Assembly: GCA_029939875.1 (NCBI GenBank) | Contig: JAOZSC010000021.1 | Coordinates: 1-14,520, forward strand | Origin: Desulfobacterales bacterium | GTDB taxonomy: Bacteria > Desulfobacterota > Desulfobacteria > Desulfobacterales > JAFDCJ01 | Direction of reading: 5' to 3' | DNA: 14,520 bases | In this document: piece after piece, positions 1 to 7,238 of the stretch | Layout: every line of letters starts with the position of its first letter | Position numbering within the stretch: position 1 is the stretch's first letter | Program-made: the position numbers and the translations under genes | Notes under the pieces: model-generated | Seen by the model: only the letters and a program-made list of their open reading frames with translations | The model's database searches: none | What the model was told of the DNA's origin: nothing

Positions 1-1
1 A

Positions 2-676
2 AAAGAGCGGACCATCCAGCAGGAAATTGAAACCGCGCTGGCCACCATGACCGGCAAACCGGTCACCGTTACCGGTTCGGGCCGTACAGATGCAGGGGTT
101 CATGCCCTGGGACAGGCGGCTAATTTTCGCTGTCAAACCGACCTGAGCGCACCGGTATTCAAAAAAGGTCTCAATAGTCTGCTGCCCGAGGATATCGTCA
201 TCCGTTCCTGCTGCCGGGTCGCAGATGACTTTCACGCCCGTTACAATGCCCTAAGCAAATGCTATCACTATAAAATTTTAAACCTTGCGGTGCCGCCTGC
301 CATCGGCCGGCAGTATGCATGGTTCATCCGCCGGCAGCTGGATACGGCGGCCATGCGCCGCGCAATCCCCTCTATTATAGGAACTCATGATTTTAAGGCT
401 TTTGAAGCCAGCGGCAGCCCAAGGGCCCACAGCACCCGCCGCGTCATGACAGCGCAACTCACCGATGGTCATAGCCGGGGTGAGCTTATCTTCAGGATAG
501 AAGCCAACGGTTTTTTGCGCTTTATGGTACGCAACATCGTCGGCACGCTGGTTGACGTGGGACGCGAAAAAATTTCTCCCGCCGACTTCAAAAAAATTCT
601 AACTTCAAAGGATCGCACCCGTGCCGGGGCCACCGCCCCTCCCCACGGGTTGTTCCTGATGGAAGTTAGGTACTAG
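2..676 (+). CDS. truA: tRNA pseudouridine(38-40) synthase TruA (5' end cut off by window)
   Basis: TruA isomerises uridine to pseudouridine at positions 38-40 in the anticodon stem-loop of many tRNAs. The frame is open from base 2 with no start codon in the expected place; the ATG at 47 lies inside the conserved N-terminal region and is not the start. The visible part holds the family motif GSGRTDAGVHALGQ, whose Asp is the catalytic nucleophile (Asp60 in E. coli), and the C-terminal block FLRFMVRNIVGTLVDVGR. About 224 residues are present, so roughly 30 N-terminal residues are missing when compared with the E. coli enzyme. The stop TAG at 674-676 lies inside the 3' end of the opposite-strand CLC gene. 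Assignment is by motif recognition and is very secure. Confidence 0.96.
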   Translation, partial: KERTIQQEIETALATMTGKPVTVTGSGRTDAGVHALGQAANFRCQTDLSAPVFKKGLNSLLPEDIVIRSCCRVADDFHARYNALSKCYHYKILNLAVPPAIGRQYAWFIRRQLDTAAMRRAIPSIIGTHDFKAFEASGSPRAHSTRRVMTAQLTDGHSRGELIFRIEANGFLRFMVRNIVGTLVDVGREKISPADFKKILTSKDRTRAGATAPPHGLFLMEVRY

Positions 677-2540
677 GCACTCTGTTCTCAGACATCTGTC
701 CGCCGGATTTCATGTGGGCGATCTGGTCGTTGTAGAAAGCGATCACTTCGCGCCGATTAAGCATGCCGATCAGGGCGCCGGGGTCATCTTCGCTGACCAC
801 CGGCAGGCTGTCGATGTTTTTGGTGGTGAATTTCTGCAGGACTGTATTTAAATCCTCGGAAGGGGTCGTCACAATGATATCGGAGGTGCCGATGTCTTTC
901 ATTACGACCAGGCTCTCGATTTCCGGTGAAAAAAGAACCCCCCGGATATCATTGATGGAAAAAAGGCTGGAAAGTTTTTTGTTCTGATCCATCACGGGAA
1001 AATAGTGCTGGTCGCTTTCGGAAAAATATTTTTTAAAATCGGAAAAGGTCATGTCCTGCGGGATAAGGGTTACCTTGCGCACGTGTTCCATCAAATCCTT
1101 GACCTTGATGGTCTGCAGGATGTCAACGAAAAATTCGCCGGCATGGGCCGGGGAGTCCACCCGGCGTCTAACCTGCTTGTCATAAATCGTCCATCGCTGG
1201 CCGGCCATAAAAGCCACGGAGCATACCAGCAGGCTGGGCAGAAGCAGGTGATAGGAATTGGTCATTTCACTGACAAAAATAATCGTGGATATGGGCGTGT
1301 TGGAGACCGCCGTAAAAAAACCGGCCATGCCCACCACCACAAAGGCTCCTGGATTGGTGACAATGCCCGGTATGATCTGGTGAAAAAAATTTCCAACCGC
1401 ACCGCCCATGGCCCCTCCGATGACGACTGAAGGACCGAAGACGCCGCCACTGCCCCCTGAGCCGATGGAAAACGAGGTGGTCAGCACCTTGCCTACCGCC
1501 AGGGACAGCAAAAACGGTATGGTCAGCTGGTTGTTGAGGGCCTGCTGGGCAAAACCATATCCGAACGCCAGGGTCTGGGGCAGGAAAAAACCGACGATCC
1601 CGGTACACAAACCACCAATGGCGGGTTTGATATGATTTGGAATTTTAAGCCTGTGAAACAAATCCACCATTCCGTAAAACGACTTGACATAAAAAACACC
1701 GGTGGCGACCAGGATAAGGGCCAGAATCATGTACGGACCCAGTTCCAGCGGATTGTTGAAGATAAAATCCGGCGAGTCGAACAGAGACCCCCAGCCGAAT
1801 ACCAGGCAAAACAGGCAGTAAGCCACCACCGAGGATATCCCGGCAGGAATGATCACTTCGGGTTCAAACTCGGGATCCTTGTACAGGACTTCCGCGGCGA
1901 AAAGCGCCCCGGCCAGCGGCGCCCGGAAAATACTGCCGATGCCCGCTCCCACCCCGGCGGCCATCATGATGCGCCGTTCCCTGTCCGACAGATTCAGCTT
2001 GGTAGCCATGAAGGAGCCGAAACCGGCTCCAATCTGGGCAATGGGACCTTCGCGCCCTCCCGACCCCCCGGTGGTAAGGGTAAGGGCCGAAGCAATGGTT
2101 TTAATGATCGGAACCCGGCCGCGGATAAATCCCCCGGCATGGTGGTAGGCATCGATGGCGGCATCCGTCCCGTGTCCTTCTGCCTCCGGGGCGAAGGTAT
2201 AGACCAGCCATCCGCTCAAAATACCCCCGAAGGCCGGCAGAAACAAAAGAATCCAGCGGTTAAAGGGCCGGTCGGTCAGGGCCAGCAGGTGGTGTTCTCC
2301 GGCCGGTGCCGGCGGCCGGTAGCCAGCCACAAAATCCAAAAAAAAGTGAGACCCGACCTGGCACAGGTAGTGAAAAACAATGGAGCCACAGCCGGCGATA
2401 ATGCCGATGGCGACAAAGTAAAGCGTCCATCGGCTGACATGTAAAAATTTGAAAGACAGGTCCGTGTCGGCTGGATGCTGATCCGTTGTCTGTGAATGTT
2501 TTGTTTTTCCCATTGGCAACTCTGCTTTTTGCAAAAACAT
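666..2540 (-). CDS. CLC-family chloride channel/transporter with C-terminal CBS pair
   Basis: An inner-membrane CLC protein of 624 residues, predicted to move chloride or another anion. The N-terminal ~450 residues are the hydrophobic CLC core. Seen in order: a GHGTD variant of the GSGIP anion-binding loop (about 122-126), GREGP with the gating glutamate E164, APLAGALFAAEVLY (about 207-220), GGSGGVFGPS (about 362-371) and Y430 in NSYHLLLP, matching Tyr445 of E. coli ClcA. The position of the internal proton glutamate (E203 of ClcA) is V218 here. Residues ~475-610 form two CBS domains, usually nucleotide-sensing. Both the ATG at 2540 and an in-frame ATG at 2513 have weak ribosome binding sites, so the start is uncertain by nine codons. 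The gene converges on truA with an 11-bp 3' overlap. A 15-bp palindrome, CTGTTAATTAAACAG, lies just upstream at 2547-2561. Confidence 0.93.
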   Translation of the reverse strand: MFLQKAELPMGKTKHSQTTDQHPADTDLSFKFLHVSRWTLYFVAIGIIAGCGSIVFHYLCQVGSHFFLDFVAGYRPPAPAGEHHLLALTDRPFNRWILLFLPAFGGILSGWLVYTFAPEAEGHGTDAAIDAYHHAGGFIRGRVPIIKTIASALTLTTGGSGGREGPIAQIGAGFGSFMATKLNLSDRERRIMMAAGVGAGIGSIFRAPLAGALFAAEVLYKDPEFEPEVIIPAGISSVVAYCLFCLVFGWGSLFDSPDFIFNNPLELGPYMILALILVATGVFYVKSFYGMVDLFHRLKIPNHIKPAIGGLCTGIVGFFLPQTLAFGYGFAQQALNNQLTIPFLLSLAVGKVLTTSFSIGSGGSGGVFGPSVVIGGAMGGAVGNFFHQIIPGIVTNPGAFVVVGMAGFFTAVSNTPISTIIFVSEMTNSYHLLLPSLLVCSVAFMAGQRWTIYDKQVRRRVDSPAHAGEFFVDILQTIKVKDLMEHVRKVTLIPQDMTFSDFKKYFSESDQHYFPVMDQNKKLSSLFSINDIRGVLFSPEIESLVVMKDIGTSDIIVTTPSEDLNTVLQKFTTKNIDSLPVVSEDDPGALIGMLNRREVIAFYNDQIAHMKSGGQMSENRVPST

Positions 2541-2874
2541 TGAGGCCTGTTAATTAAACAGCATCCACCAAATTTGCAAGAAAAACTTTTGCACCCTCAC
2601 CGGTCCTCTTTCGTGGCGTACAGTTTCGGCGGCACACCAATTCGGCATTGCGCTGCAAGGCGCAAGCCTCACTGTGCAAACCCGTGGGGCCGGTTCCGGG
2701 GTTGAAGTACCCCTCGCCCGGTGCTATAAAGGCGGAATTGACGATTGATAATTGAATATTTAATGAATCGCCGGGCGCTGTCTTTTTTTTAAATCGACAG
2801 CATTCCACAAATAGTCAATCATTATAAAGTGCTGGAGCCATGTTCCAACAACCAAACAGGGAAAAGGAAACCCG
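2541..2874. other. Intergenic region between divergent clc and aspartate aminotransferase genes
   Basis: This 334-bp gap separates two divergently transcribed genes. It contains the palindrome CTGTTAATTAAACAG at 2547-2561 just before the CLC start, a period-7 repeat patch at 2737-2764, and a weak inverted repeat GCTGTC (2777-2782) / GACAGC (2796-2801) around a T-rich loop. A TATAAA at 2823-2828 could be a -10 box for the aminotransferase, but I see no matching -35. A minus-strand frame at 2554-2808 (84 codons) is open. It encodes an Arg/Cys/Pro-rich, non-protein-like peptide without a clear ribosome binding site, so I do not annotate it as a gene. Confidence 0.5.
2737..2764. repeat. Heptanucleotide tandem repeat, four units
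   Basis: Four consecutive 7-bp units can be read directly: ATTGACG, ATTGATA, ATTGAAT, ATTTAAT. They lie in the AT-rich part of the gap upstream of the aminotransferase gene. A second period-7 patch with a related GAAT core is present at 14385-14419. The function is unknown. Confidence 0.6.
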
Positions 2875-4170
2875 ATGAATAATTTCACCGAACTTACCGT
2901 TACCGGGCTGGAACAGATGCAGGACAACCTCAGCGACCGTTACCGCCGGTTTCAGGCCCGGGCCATGAACCTTGACATGACCCGGGGCAAGCCCTGCCCC
3001 GAGCAGCTGAATCTTTCCATCGGGCTGCTCAACTGCCTGGACAAAGGAGACATTTTAACAGACAGCGGAACGGACTGCCGAAATTATGGCGGCGTGGACG
3101 GCATCCCGGAAGCAAAAAATCTTTTTGCCCATTACCTTGAAGTCGACCCGGAAGAAATCATCATCGGCGGAAATTCGAGCCTGGCGATGATGCACGACAC
3201 CTTCATGCGGGCCATGATCAAAGGCGTCTGGCCGCAGGCGACCCCCTGGGTGAAACTGCCCGAGGTTAAGTTCTTGTGCCCAAGCCCCGGTTATGACCGA
3301 CATTTTTTTATTTGTGAATACCTGGGCCTTAAAATGATTCCGGTAAAAATGAACGTCGATGGTCCGGATATGGACCAGGTTGAAGCGCTCGTGGCCGCCG
3401 ATGGAAGCATCAAAGGAATGTGGTGTGTCCCGCTGTACAGCAACCCCACCGCGGCGGTTTACTCTGATGAGGTTATTGACCGGTTGGCGTCGATGAAAAC
3501 CCGGGCGGAGGATTTTCGCATCTTCTGCGACAATGCCTATGCCGTCCATCACCTGGACGGCAGGTCAAAACGGGTGAAAAACATTCTCACCGCCTGCAAG
3601 CAGGCCGGAAATCCACATCGGGTTTTTCTGTTCGGCTCGACATCCAAGATCACCTTTGCCGGTGCCGGCGTGGCCATGATGGCCGGCAGCAAAGAAAACA
3701 TGGCCCAGGCCAAAAAACAAATCAGCATTCAAACCATCGGCCCCGACAAGCTTAACCAGCTGCGTCATGCTAAATTTTTTAAAAGCACGGCCGGTATCAA
3801 ATCACACATGGAAAAACACGCGGCGATCATAAGACCCAAATTCGACGCCGTTCTCAGTGGATTGGAAGAGGAGCTGGGAGGCAAACAGGTGGCCCGGTGG
3901 ACCCGCCCCGCGGGCGGTTATTTTATCAGTTTAGACACCCGGCCGGGATGTGCCGCCACGGTAGTGCGCATGGCCGCCGAGGCAGGAGTAAAACTGACGC
4001 CTGCCGGATCAACTTTTCCTTACGGAAAGGATCCGGACGATCGCAATATCCGCCTGGCGCCGACGTTTCCCCCCCTGGACGACATCCGGGCAGCCATAGA
4101 ACTGGTAGGTATTTGCATTCAGCTGGTCAGCATTGACCGCAACGTCAAGATGAGAAAGCAAACAACATAA
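2875..4170 (+). CDS. Aspartate aminotransferase, PF12897-type (AspT-like) class I/II PLP enzyme
   Basis: A pyridoxal-phosphate aminotransferase of 431 residues, predicted to interconvert aspartate plus 2-oxoglutarate with oxaloacetate plus glutamate. It resembles the Corynebacterium AspT subgroup (MTRGKPCPEQL near residue 35, RNYGGVDGIPEAK near 69, GGNSSLAMM near 98) rather than the E. coli AspC type. Fold-type I residues are visible: N190 in SNPT, D219 and Y222 in DNAY, the Schiff-base lysine K258 in GSTSKIT, and the substrate-carboxylate arginine R393 in NIRLAPTFPP. The start is supported by AAAAGGA at 2862-2868. It stands alone between a divergent CLC gene and a convergent PxxKW gene; its TAA stop lies inside the U-tract of the opposite-strand terminator. 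The subgroup call is confident; substrate preference (aspartate versus other amino acids) is inferred from the family. Confidence 0.9.
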   Translation: MNNFTELTVTGLEQMQDNLSDRYRRFQARAMNLDMTRGKPCPEQLNLSIGLLNCLDKGDILTDSGTDCRNYGGVDGIPEAKNLFAHYLEVDPEEIIIGGNSSLAMMHDTFMRAMIKGVWPQATPWVKLPEVKFLCPSPGYDRHFFICEYLGLKMIPVKMNVDGPDMDQVEALVAADGSIKGMWCVPLYSNPTAAVYSDEVIDRLASMKTRAEDFRIFCDNAYAVHHLDGRSKRVKNILTACKQAGNPHRVFLFGSTSKITFAGAGVAMMAGSKENMAQAKKQISIQTIGPDKLNQLRHAKFFKSTAGIKSHMEKHAAIIRPKFDAVLSGLEEELGGKQVARWTRPAGGYFISLDTRPGCAATVVRMAAEAGVKLTPAGSTFPYGKDPDDRNIRLAPTFPPLDDIRAAIELVGICIQLVSIDRNVKMRKQTT

Positions 4171-4201
4171 AAAAAACCCCGCTCACATTGCGAGCGGGGT
4201 T
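4168..4201 (-). terminator. Intrinsic terminator of the PxxKW gene
   Basis: On the minus strand a perfect 10-bp stem AACCCCGCTC / GAGCGGGGTT (4192-4201 with 4175-4184, loop of 7 nt) is followed by a run of seven T (4168-4174). The stem starts 22 bp after the PxxKW stop codon. On the plus strand the hairpin lacks a T-run, so it should work mainly in the minus direction. It may still shield the PxxKW gene from read-through out of the aminotransferase. Confidence 0.88.
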
Positions 4202-4223
4202 CACCGTTCGATCGCCGAACGAA

Positions 4224-4502
4224 TTAGCGCATCCCTCTTTTGGAAGCCTTGAGCGGATTGATCTTGGTCTTGGCCGATGAGGACGCCGTACTGATATGGG
4301 ACGCCATGTTGCAGTTTCCGTTTTTCCATTTCACTTCAGGCTCGGGACAGGCAGTGCAGTACCAGCCGGTTGTAAACTCCCCACTGCGATTGCAGCCTTC
4401 GCATGGCTCGACGATCTGATGGCAAATCCCGCCGTTGTATGAGCACCCCTGATTCGTCATAAAAGGACACTCCATACCCTGTTTGATGGTTGTACAAATC
4501 AT
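4224..4502 (-). CDS. PxxKW family cysteine-rich small protein
   Basis: A 92-residue cytoplasmic-looking protein with no signal peptide. It has nine cysteines (3, 12, 20, 27, 34, 37, 49, 52, 64), including two CxxC pairs (34/37 and 49/52), and the signature PEVKW at 55-59, which defines the PxxKW cysteine-rich family I know from sulfate-reducing Desulfobacterota. The pattern suggests zinc or iron-sulfur binding, but no function is established to my knowledge. The C-terminal ~20 residues are Lys/Ser-rich and basic. The start is the ATG at 4502, preceded by AAAGGGGGTGA with good spacing. A longer frame back to a TTG at 4568 lacks a ribosome binding site and would run through the leader hairpin, so I reject it. 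The gene has its own promoter, a leader hairpin and a terminator, making it a monocistronic unit. Confidence 0.85.
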   Translation of the reverse strand: MICTTIKQGMECPFMTNQGCSYNGGICHQIVEPCEGCNRSGEFTTGWYCTACPEPEVKWKNGNCNMASHISTASSSAKTKINPLKASKRGMR

Positions 4503-4534
4503 TGGAATCACCCCCTTTGTCAGGAAATTATTAC

Positions 4535-4565
4535 AAAAAAAAGCCGGAACCCGTTTGGACCCAGC
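4535..4565 (-). terminator. Terminator-like hairpin in the PxxKW leader (possible attenuator)
   Basis: In the minus-strand transcript a 9-bp stem GCUGGGUCC / GGUUCCGGC (4557-4565 with 4543-4551; two G-U pairs and one U-U mismatch, loop of 5 nt) is followed at once by eight U (4535-4542). It lies between the predicted promoter and the PxxKW ribosome binding site, so transcription must pass it to reach the gene. No alternative antiterminator pairing or leader peptide is obvious by eye. Confidence 0.55.
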
Positions 4566-4591
4566 CAAAACAGAACATAAAAAGTCAGAAG

Positions 4592-4620
4592 AACATAATC
4601 GTCCCTCTCGCTGTTGTCAA
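4592..4620 (-). promoter_or_regulatory. Sigma70-type promoter for the PxxKW gene
   Basis: Read on the minus strand, a perfect -35 box TTGACA (4615-4620) is separated by exactly 17 bp from TATGTT (4592-4597; 4 of 6 consensus matches). Transcription would start near 4585, giving a leader of about 80 nt that contains the terminator-like hairpin at 4535-4565. Confidence 0.65.
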
Positions 4621-4809
4621 TAGGAAATATTCATAATAAAAAAGCGTCCTTGATTTTTTTACAGCAATCACCGACAATAAATAAACAGGGTCATCTTCCG
4701 CTTTAATTGAAGTTAATTATGGCAAAATTTCGAAATTAACAGGCTTTATCGCAGAGGGTCCAGGGATTCAAGGATTCCCGGGTTCAAGCAAAACCGCCTG
4801 CGGCAGGCC
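4621..4809. other. Rest of the intergenic region between PxxKW and kdsD
   Basis: This is the non-coding part between the PxxKW promoter and the palindromic repeat element. It is AT-rich on the left. Further right it has a short GGATTCAAGGATTC direct repeat near 4764-4777 and a perfect small palindrome GCCTG-CGG-CAGGC at 4796-4808. I see no open frame and no convincing kdsD promoter here. Confidence 0.4.
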
Positions 4810-4882
4810 AGGAGGCCAGAAAACTTGAAGGCTTTTTTAAAGGATACACTCCTTATTTAAGCTTTCCAGCTTCATAGCTTTT
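4810..4882. repeat. Palindromic intergenic repeat element, copy A
   Basis: An imperfect hairpin at 4827-4866 pairs GAAGGCTTTTTTAAAGGA with TCCTTATTTAAGCTTTC around a loop of about 5 nt. It is flanked by AGGAGGC on the left (4810-4816) and CTTCATAGC on the right. The same arrangement recurs at 11445-11537 (copy B) with the same flanking words in the same order. The element ends just before the kdsD ribosome binding site, so it would be transcribed as part of the kdsD leader if the promoter lies upstream. Confidence 0.7.
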
Positions 4883-4903
4883 TCCCAGGGAAAAGGACGA
4901 CGT

Positions 4904-5914
4904 ATGAGCTCCTATTCAAATCCGGAAGCCGAGATTGTCGAAAAAGCCAAAGCGGTCTTAAAAATTGAAGCCGACGGTATCGCTCAACTGGTGGAACGGG
5001 TGGATCAAAATTTCGCCATCATGGTGGATTTGATCTGCCAGTCCAGGGGACGGCTCATTATCGGGGGAATCGGCAAATCGGGTATTATCGGCCGTAAAAT
5101 AGTTGCTACGCTGAACAGCACCGGGACAAGATCCCTGTTTTTGCACCCTGTCGAAGCCATGCATGGCGACCTGGGCCAGGTGTCCCGGGACGACGTTTTC
5201 ATCGGGCTGTCCAACAGCGGGCAAACCGATGAACTCAATATCCTTTTGCCCAGCATCCGGCGCATCGGGTGCAAAATCATTGCTTTTACCGCCGATAGAA
5301 ATTCCACCCTGGCCAAACACAGCGACATTGTCATCGATGTGGGGGTTGAAACCGAAGCCTGCCCCATGGGGTTGGCACCAACGTCCAGCACCACCGCACT
5401 GCTGGCCATGGGAGATGCCCTGGCAGTGGTGCTGCTGGACAAAAAGCAATTCAAAAGCAAGGACTTCAAGCTGTATCACCCCGCAGGGATGCTGGGGCAG
5501 CGCCTTTCCAGCAAGGTTAACGACCTGATGCTCACCGGAAATTCTCTGCCCCTGGTGAGCGAACAAACCTCGATGTTCGACGCCGTCAAGGAAATAGACC
5601 GCGGCGGACTGGGCACCGTCCTGGTAGTCAACCGGCAAACCAGGCTTGTGGGCATCATCACCGATGGAGACATCCGGCGCATGGTGGTATCCGGCCGGTC
5701 CATTGACGAGATGAGCGCCGCAGACATCATGACCGCAAATCCATGCAGTGTCTCCCGGGACTGTCCCACCTATGACGCCCTTAACCTCATGGAACAGCAC
5801 CAAATCACCGTGCTGGCTGTCATCGATTCCGAGCAGCGAATCCAGGGAATTTTGCATCTGCATGACATCCTGGGCAAAGGCGAGTTCAAATTTAACGGCA
5901 AAGGACCCCATTAA
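4904..5914 (+). CDS. kdsD: D-arabinose-5-phosphate isomerase (KdsD/KpsF family)
   Basis: This enzyme converts D-ribulose 5-phosphate to D-arabinose 5-phosphate, the first step to Kdo, an essential sugar of the lipopolysaccharide inner core. The 336-residue protein has the normal family layout: an N-terminal SIS sugar-isomerase domain (about 40-180) and two CBS domains (about 205-325). The four active-site residues known from E. coli KdsD (K59, E111, E152, H193) appear as K58 in GIGKSG, E110 in SGQTDE, E151 in ETEACPMGLAPTSSTT and H192 in YHPAGMLG. The start ATG has AAGGA at 4893-4897. The phosphofructokinase gene begins 2 bp after the stop, so the two are probably co-transcribed and translationally coupled. 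KpsF/GutQ paralogues share this architecture; KdsD is the default call for a lone copy without capsule or glucitol genes nearby. Confidence 0.93.
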   Translation: MSSYSNPEAEIVEKAKAVLKIEADGIAQLVERVDQNFAIMVDLICQSRGRLIIGGIGKSGIIGRKIVATLNSTGTRSLFLHPVEAMHGDLGQVSRDDVFIGLSNSGQTDELNILLPSIRRIGCKIIAFTADRNSTLAKHSDIVIDVGVETEACPMGLAPTSSTTALLAMGDALAVVLLDKKQFKSKDFKLYHPAGMLGQRLSSKVNDLMLTGNSLPLVSEQTSMFDAVKEIDRGGLGTVLVVNRQTRLVGIITDGDIRRMVVSGRSIDEMSAADIMTANPCSVSRDCPTYDALNLMEQHQITVLAVIDSEQRIQGILHLHDILGKGEFKFNGKGPH

Positions 5915-5916
5915 TA

Positions 5917-7236
5917 ATGAAACCAATGATTACTGAAATACCGATCCTGGGCGAAGCGAAAATCCCAACGCCGGTTCAAAAAAGAGCCGAGGGGGCGGAA
6001 AGTATCCATTTCGTGTCGGATGAAGATCGTATTGTCATTGAAGTCGATGATTCTCAGATCACCCGCAAGGTCAAAGCCGGACAAAATCTGCCCTACTTTG
6101 AGCTGGCCGGCCCCCGTGCCAGCATCTTTTTTGATCCCAGCAAGCTAAAATGCGCCCTGGTAACCTGCGGCGGGTTATGCCCGGGGATAAACGACATCAT
6201 TCGCTCGGTGGTTCTGGAACTGCATTACGGCTACGGAGTTGAAAACATTTTCGGCATCCGTTACGGTCTGCAGGGATTCATTCCCCGCTACGGTCATGAA
6301 CTCATTGAACTGACTGCCGGATTTGTCACCAACATTCATGATCGGGGCGGAACGGTGCTCGGTTCGAGCAGAGGCCCTCAGGATGTAAATGAAATCATTG
6401 ACAGCCTGGAACGCATGAACATCGGCCTGCTTTTCATGGTGGGTGGGGATGGAACCCTGGCTGCGGCTAACCGAATTGCAGAAACGATTCTTTCCCGAAA
6501 ACTGATGATCGGCGTTGTGGGAATTCCGAAAACCATTGACAATGACATTTTCATGGTTTCACGCTCCTTTGGTTTTGACACGGCCGTCGACATTGCCACC
6601 ACGGCCATCATCAGTGCCAACAATGAAGCTGAAGGCTACCCAAACGGCATCGGACTGATTAAACTGATGGGACGCAATTCCGGGTTTATCGCCGCCACGG
6701 CCGTCCTGGCCCAGCAGGATGTCAATTTTGTCCTGATACCGGAGGTCGATTTTGACCTCGAAGGACCCAACGGGCTGTTAAAGGCACTGGAAATACGCCT
6801 GGCGCAAAGACGGCATGCGGTGATTGTTGTGGCTGAGGGGGCCGGTCAGAAATTTTTTAAAAAAGATAAAAAAGAGCGTGATGCCTCGGGAAACATCAAG
6901 CTGAATGACATCGGGATCTATTTAAAAGAAACCATCGCCCACTACTTTAAACAGCAGGGCATTGAAATTTCCATTAAATACATAGACCCGAGCTATATAA
7001 TTCGGAGCCTGCCGGCCAATGCCAATGACCGGGTGTTTTGCAATTTTCTGGGGCGCAACGCCGTGCATGCCGGCATGGCCGGCAAAACAAACATGCTCAT
7101 CGGGCACTGGAACAACCGGTTTGTCCACATCCCCATGAAACTGATTGCCGGAAAACGCAAGAAGGTCAATCCCAAAGGTAGTTTGTGGCGCAGCACGGCG
7201 GGAGCGACAGGGCAAGGTTCGCTTAAAAATGAATAA
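5917..7236 (+). CDS. 6-phosphofructokinase, plant/trypanosome-like long type (probably ATP-dependent)
   Basis: Phosphorylates fructose 6-phosphate to fructose 1,6-bisphosphate. The 439-residue protein is of the long type, with an extra N-terminal ~75 residues before the PFK fold. Motifs in order: LVTCGGLCPGIND (81-93), LGSSRGPQD (148-156), GGDGT (176-180), PKTIDND (204-210, catalytic base D208), MGR (251-253) and YIDPSYIIRSLPANANDR (355-372). Gly179 occupies the place that is Asp in PPi-dependent enzymes, while K205 is the Lys typical of them. This Gly/Lys mix is found in plant and trypanosomatid ATP-PFKs, hence the ATP call, which remains inference. The start is 2 bp after the kdsD stop; a second ATG three codons in is possible. 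The gene converges on the lipoprotein gene with only 2 bp between stops and no terminator. Confidence 0.9.
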   Translation: MKPMITEIPILGEAKIPTPVQKRAEGAESIHFVSDEDRIVIEVDDSQITRKVKAGQNLPYFELAGPRASIFFDPSKLKCALVTCGGLCPGINDIIRSVVLELHYGYGVENIFGIRYGLQGFIPRYGHELIELTAGFVTNIHDRGGTVLGSSRGPQDVNEIIDSLERMNIGLLFMVGGDGTLAAANRIAETILSRKLMIGVVGIPKTIDNDIFMVSRSFGFDTAVDIATTAIISANNEAEGYPNGIGLIKLMGRNSGFIAATAVLAQQDVNFVLIPEVDFDLEGPNGLLKALEIRLAQRRHAVIVVAEGAGQKFFKKDKKERDASGNIKLNDIGIYLKETIAHYFKQQGIEISIKYIDPSYIIRSLPANANDRVFCNFLGRNAVHAGMAGKTNMLIGHWNNRFVHIPMKLIAGKRKKVNPKGSLWRSTAGATGQGSLKNE

Positions 7237-7238
7237 AC

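Noticed and set aside
1632..2444. 270-codon open frame antisense to the CLC gene
   Set aside because: It is opposite a well-supported membrane protein and has composition typical of an antisense frame.
2737..2764. CRISPR-like array
   Set aside because: The units are 7 bp and contiguous without spacers; there are no cas genes in the window.
2554..2808. Minus-strand open frame of 84 codons upstream of the CLC gene
   Set aside because: The peptide is Arg, Cys and Pro rich with no domain or ribosome binding site, overlaps the heptamer repeat, and looks like translated intergenic DNA.
4503..4568. Longer PxxKW start at TTG 4568
   Set aside because: It has no ribosome binding site and would translate through the terminator-like hairpin; the ATG at 4502 has a strong one.
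4958..5926. 322-codon open frame antisense to kdsD
   Set aside because: It lies fully inside a gene with all active-site residues; its product is His/Gly/Gln-rich shadow sequence.
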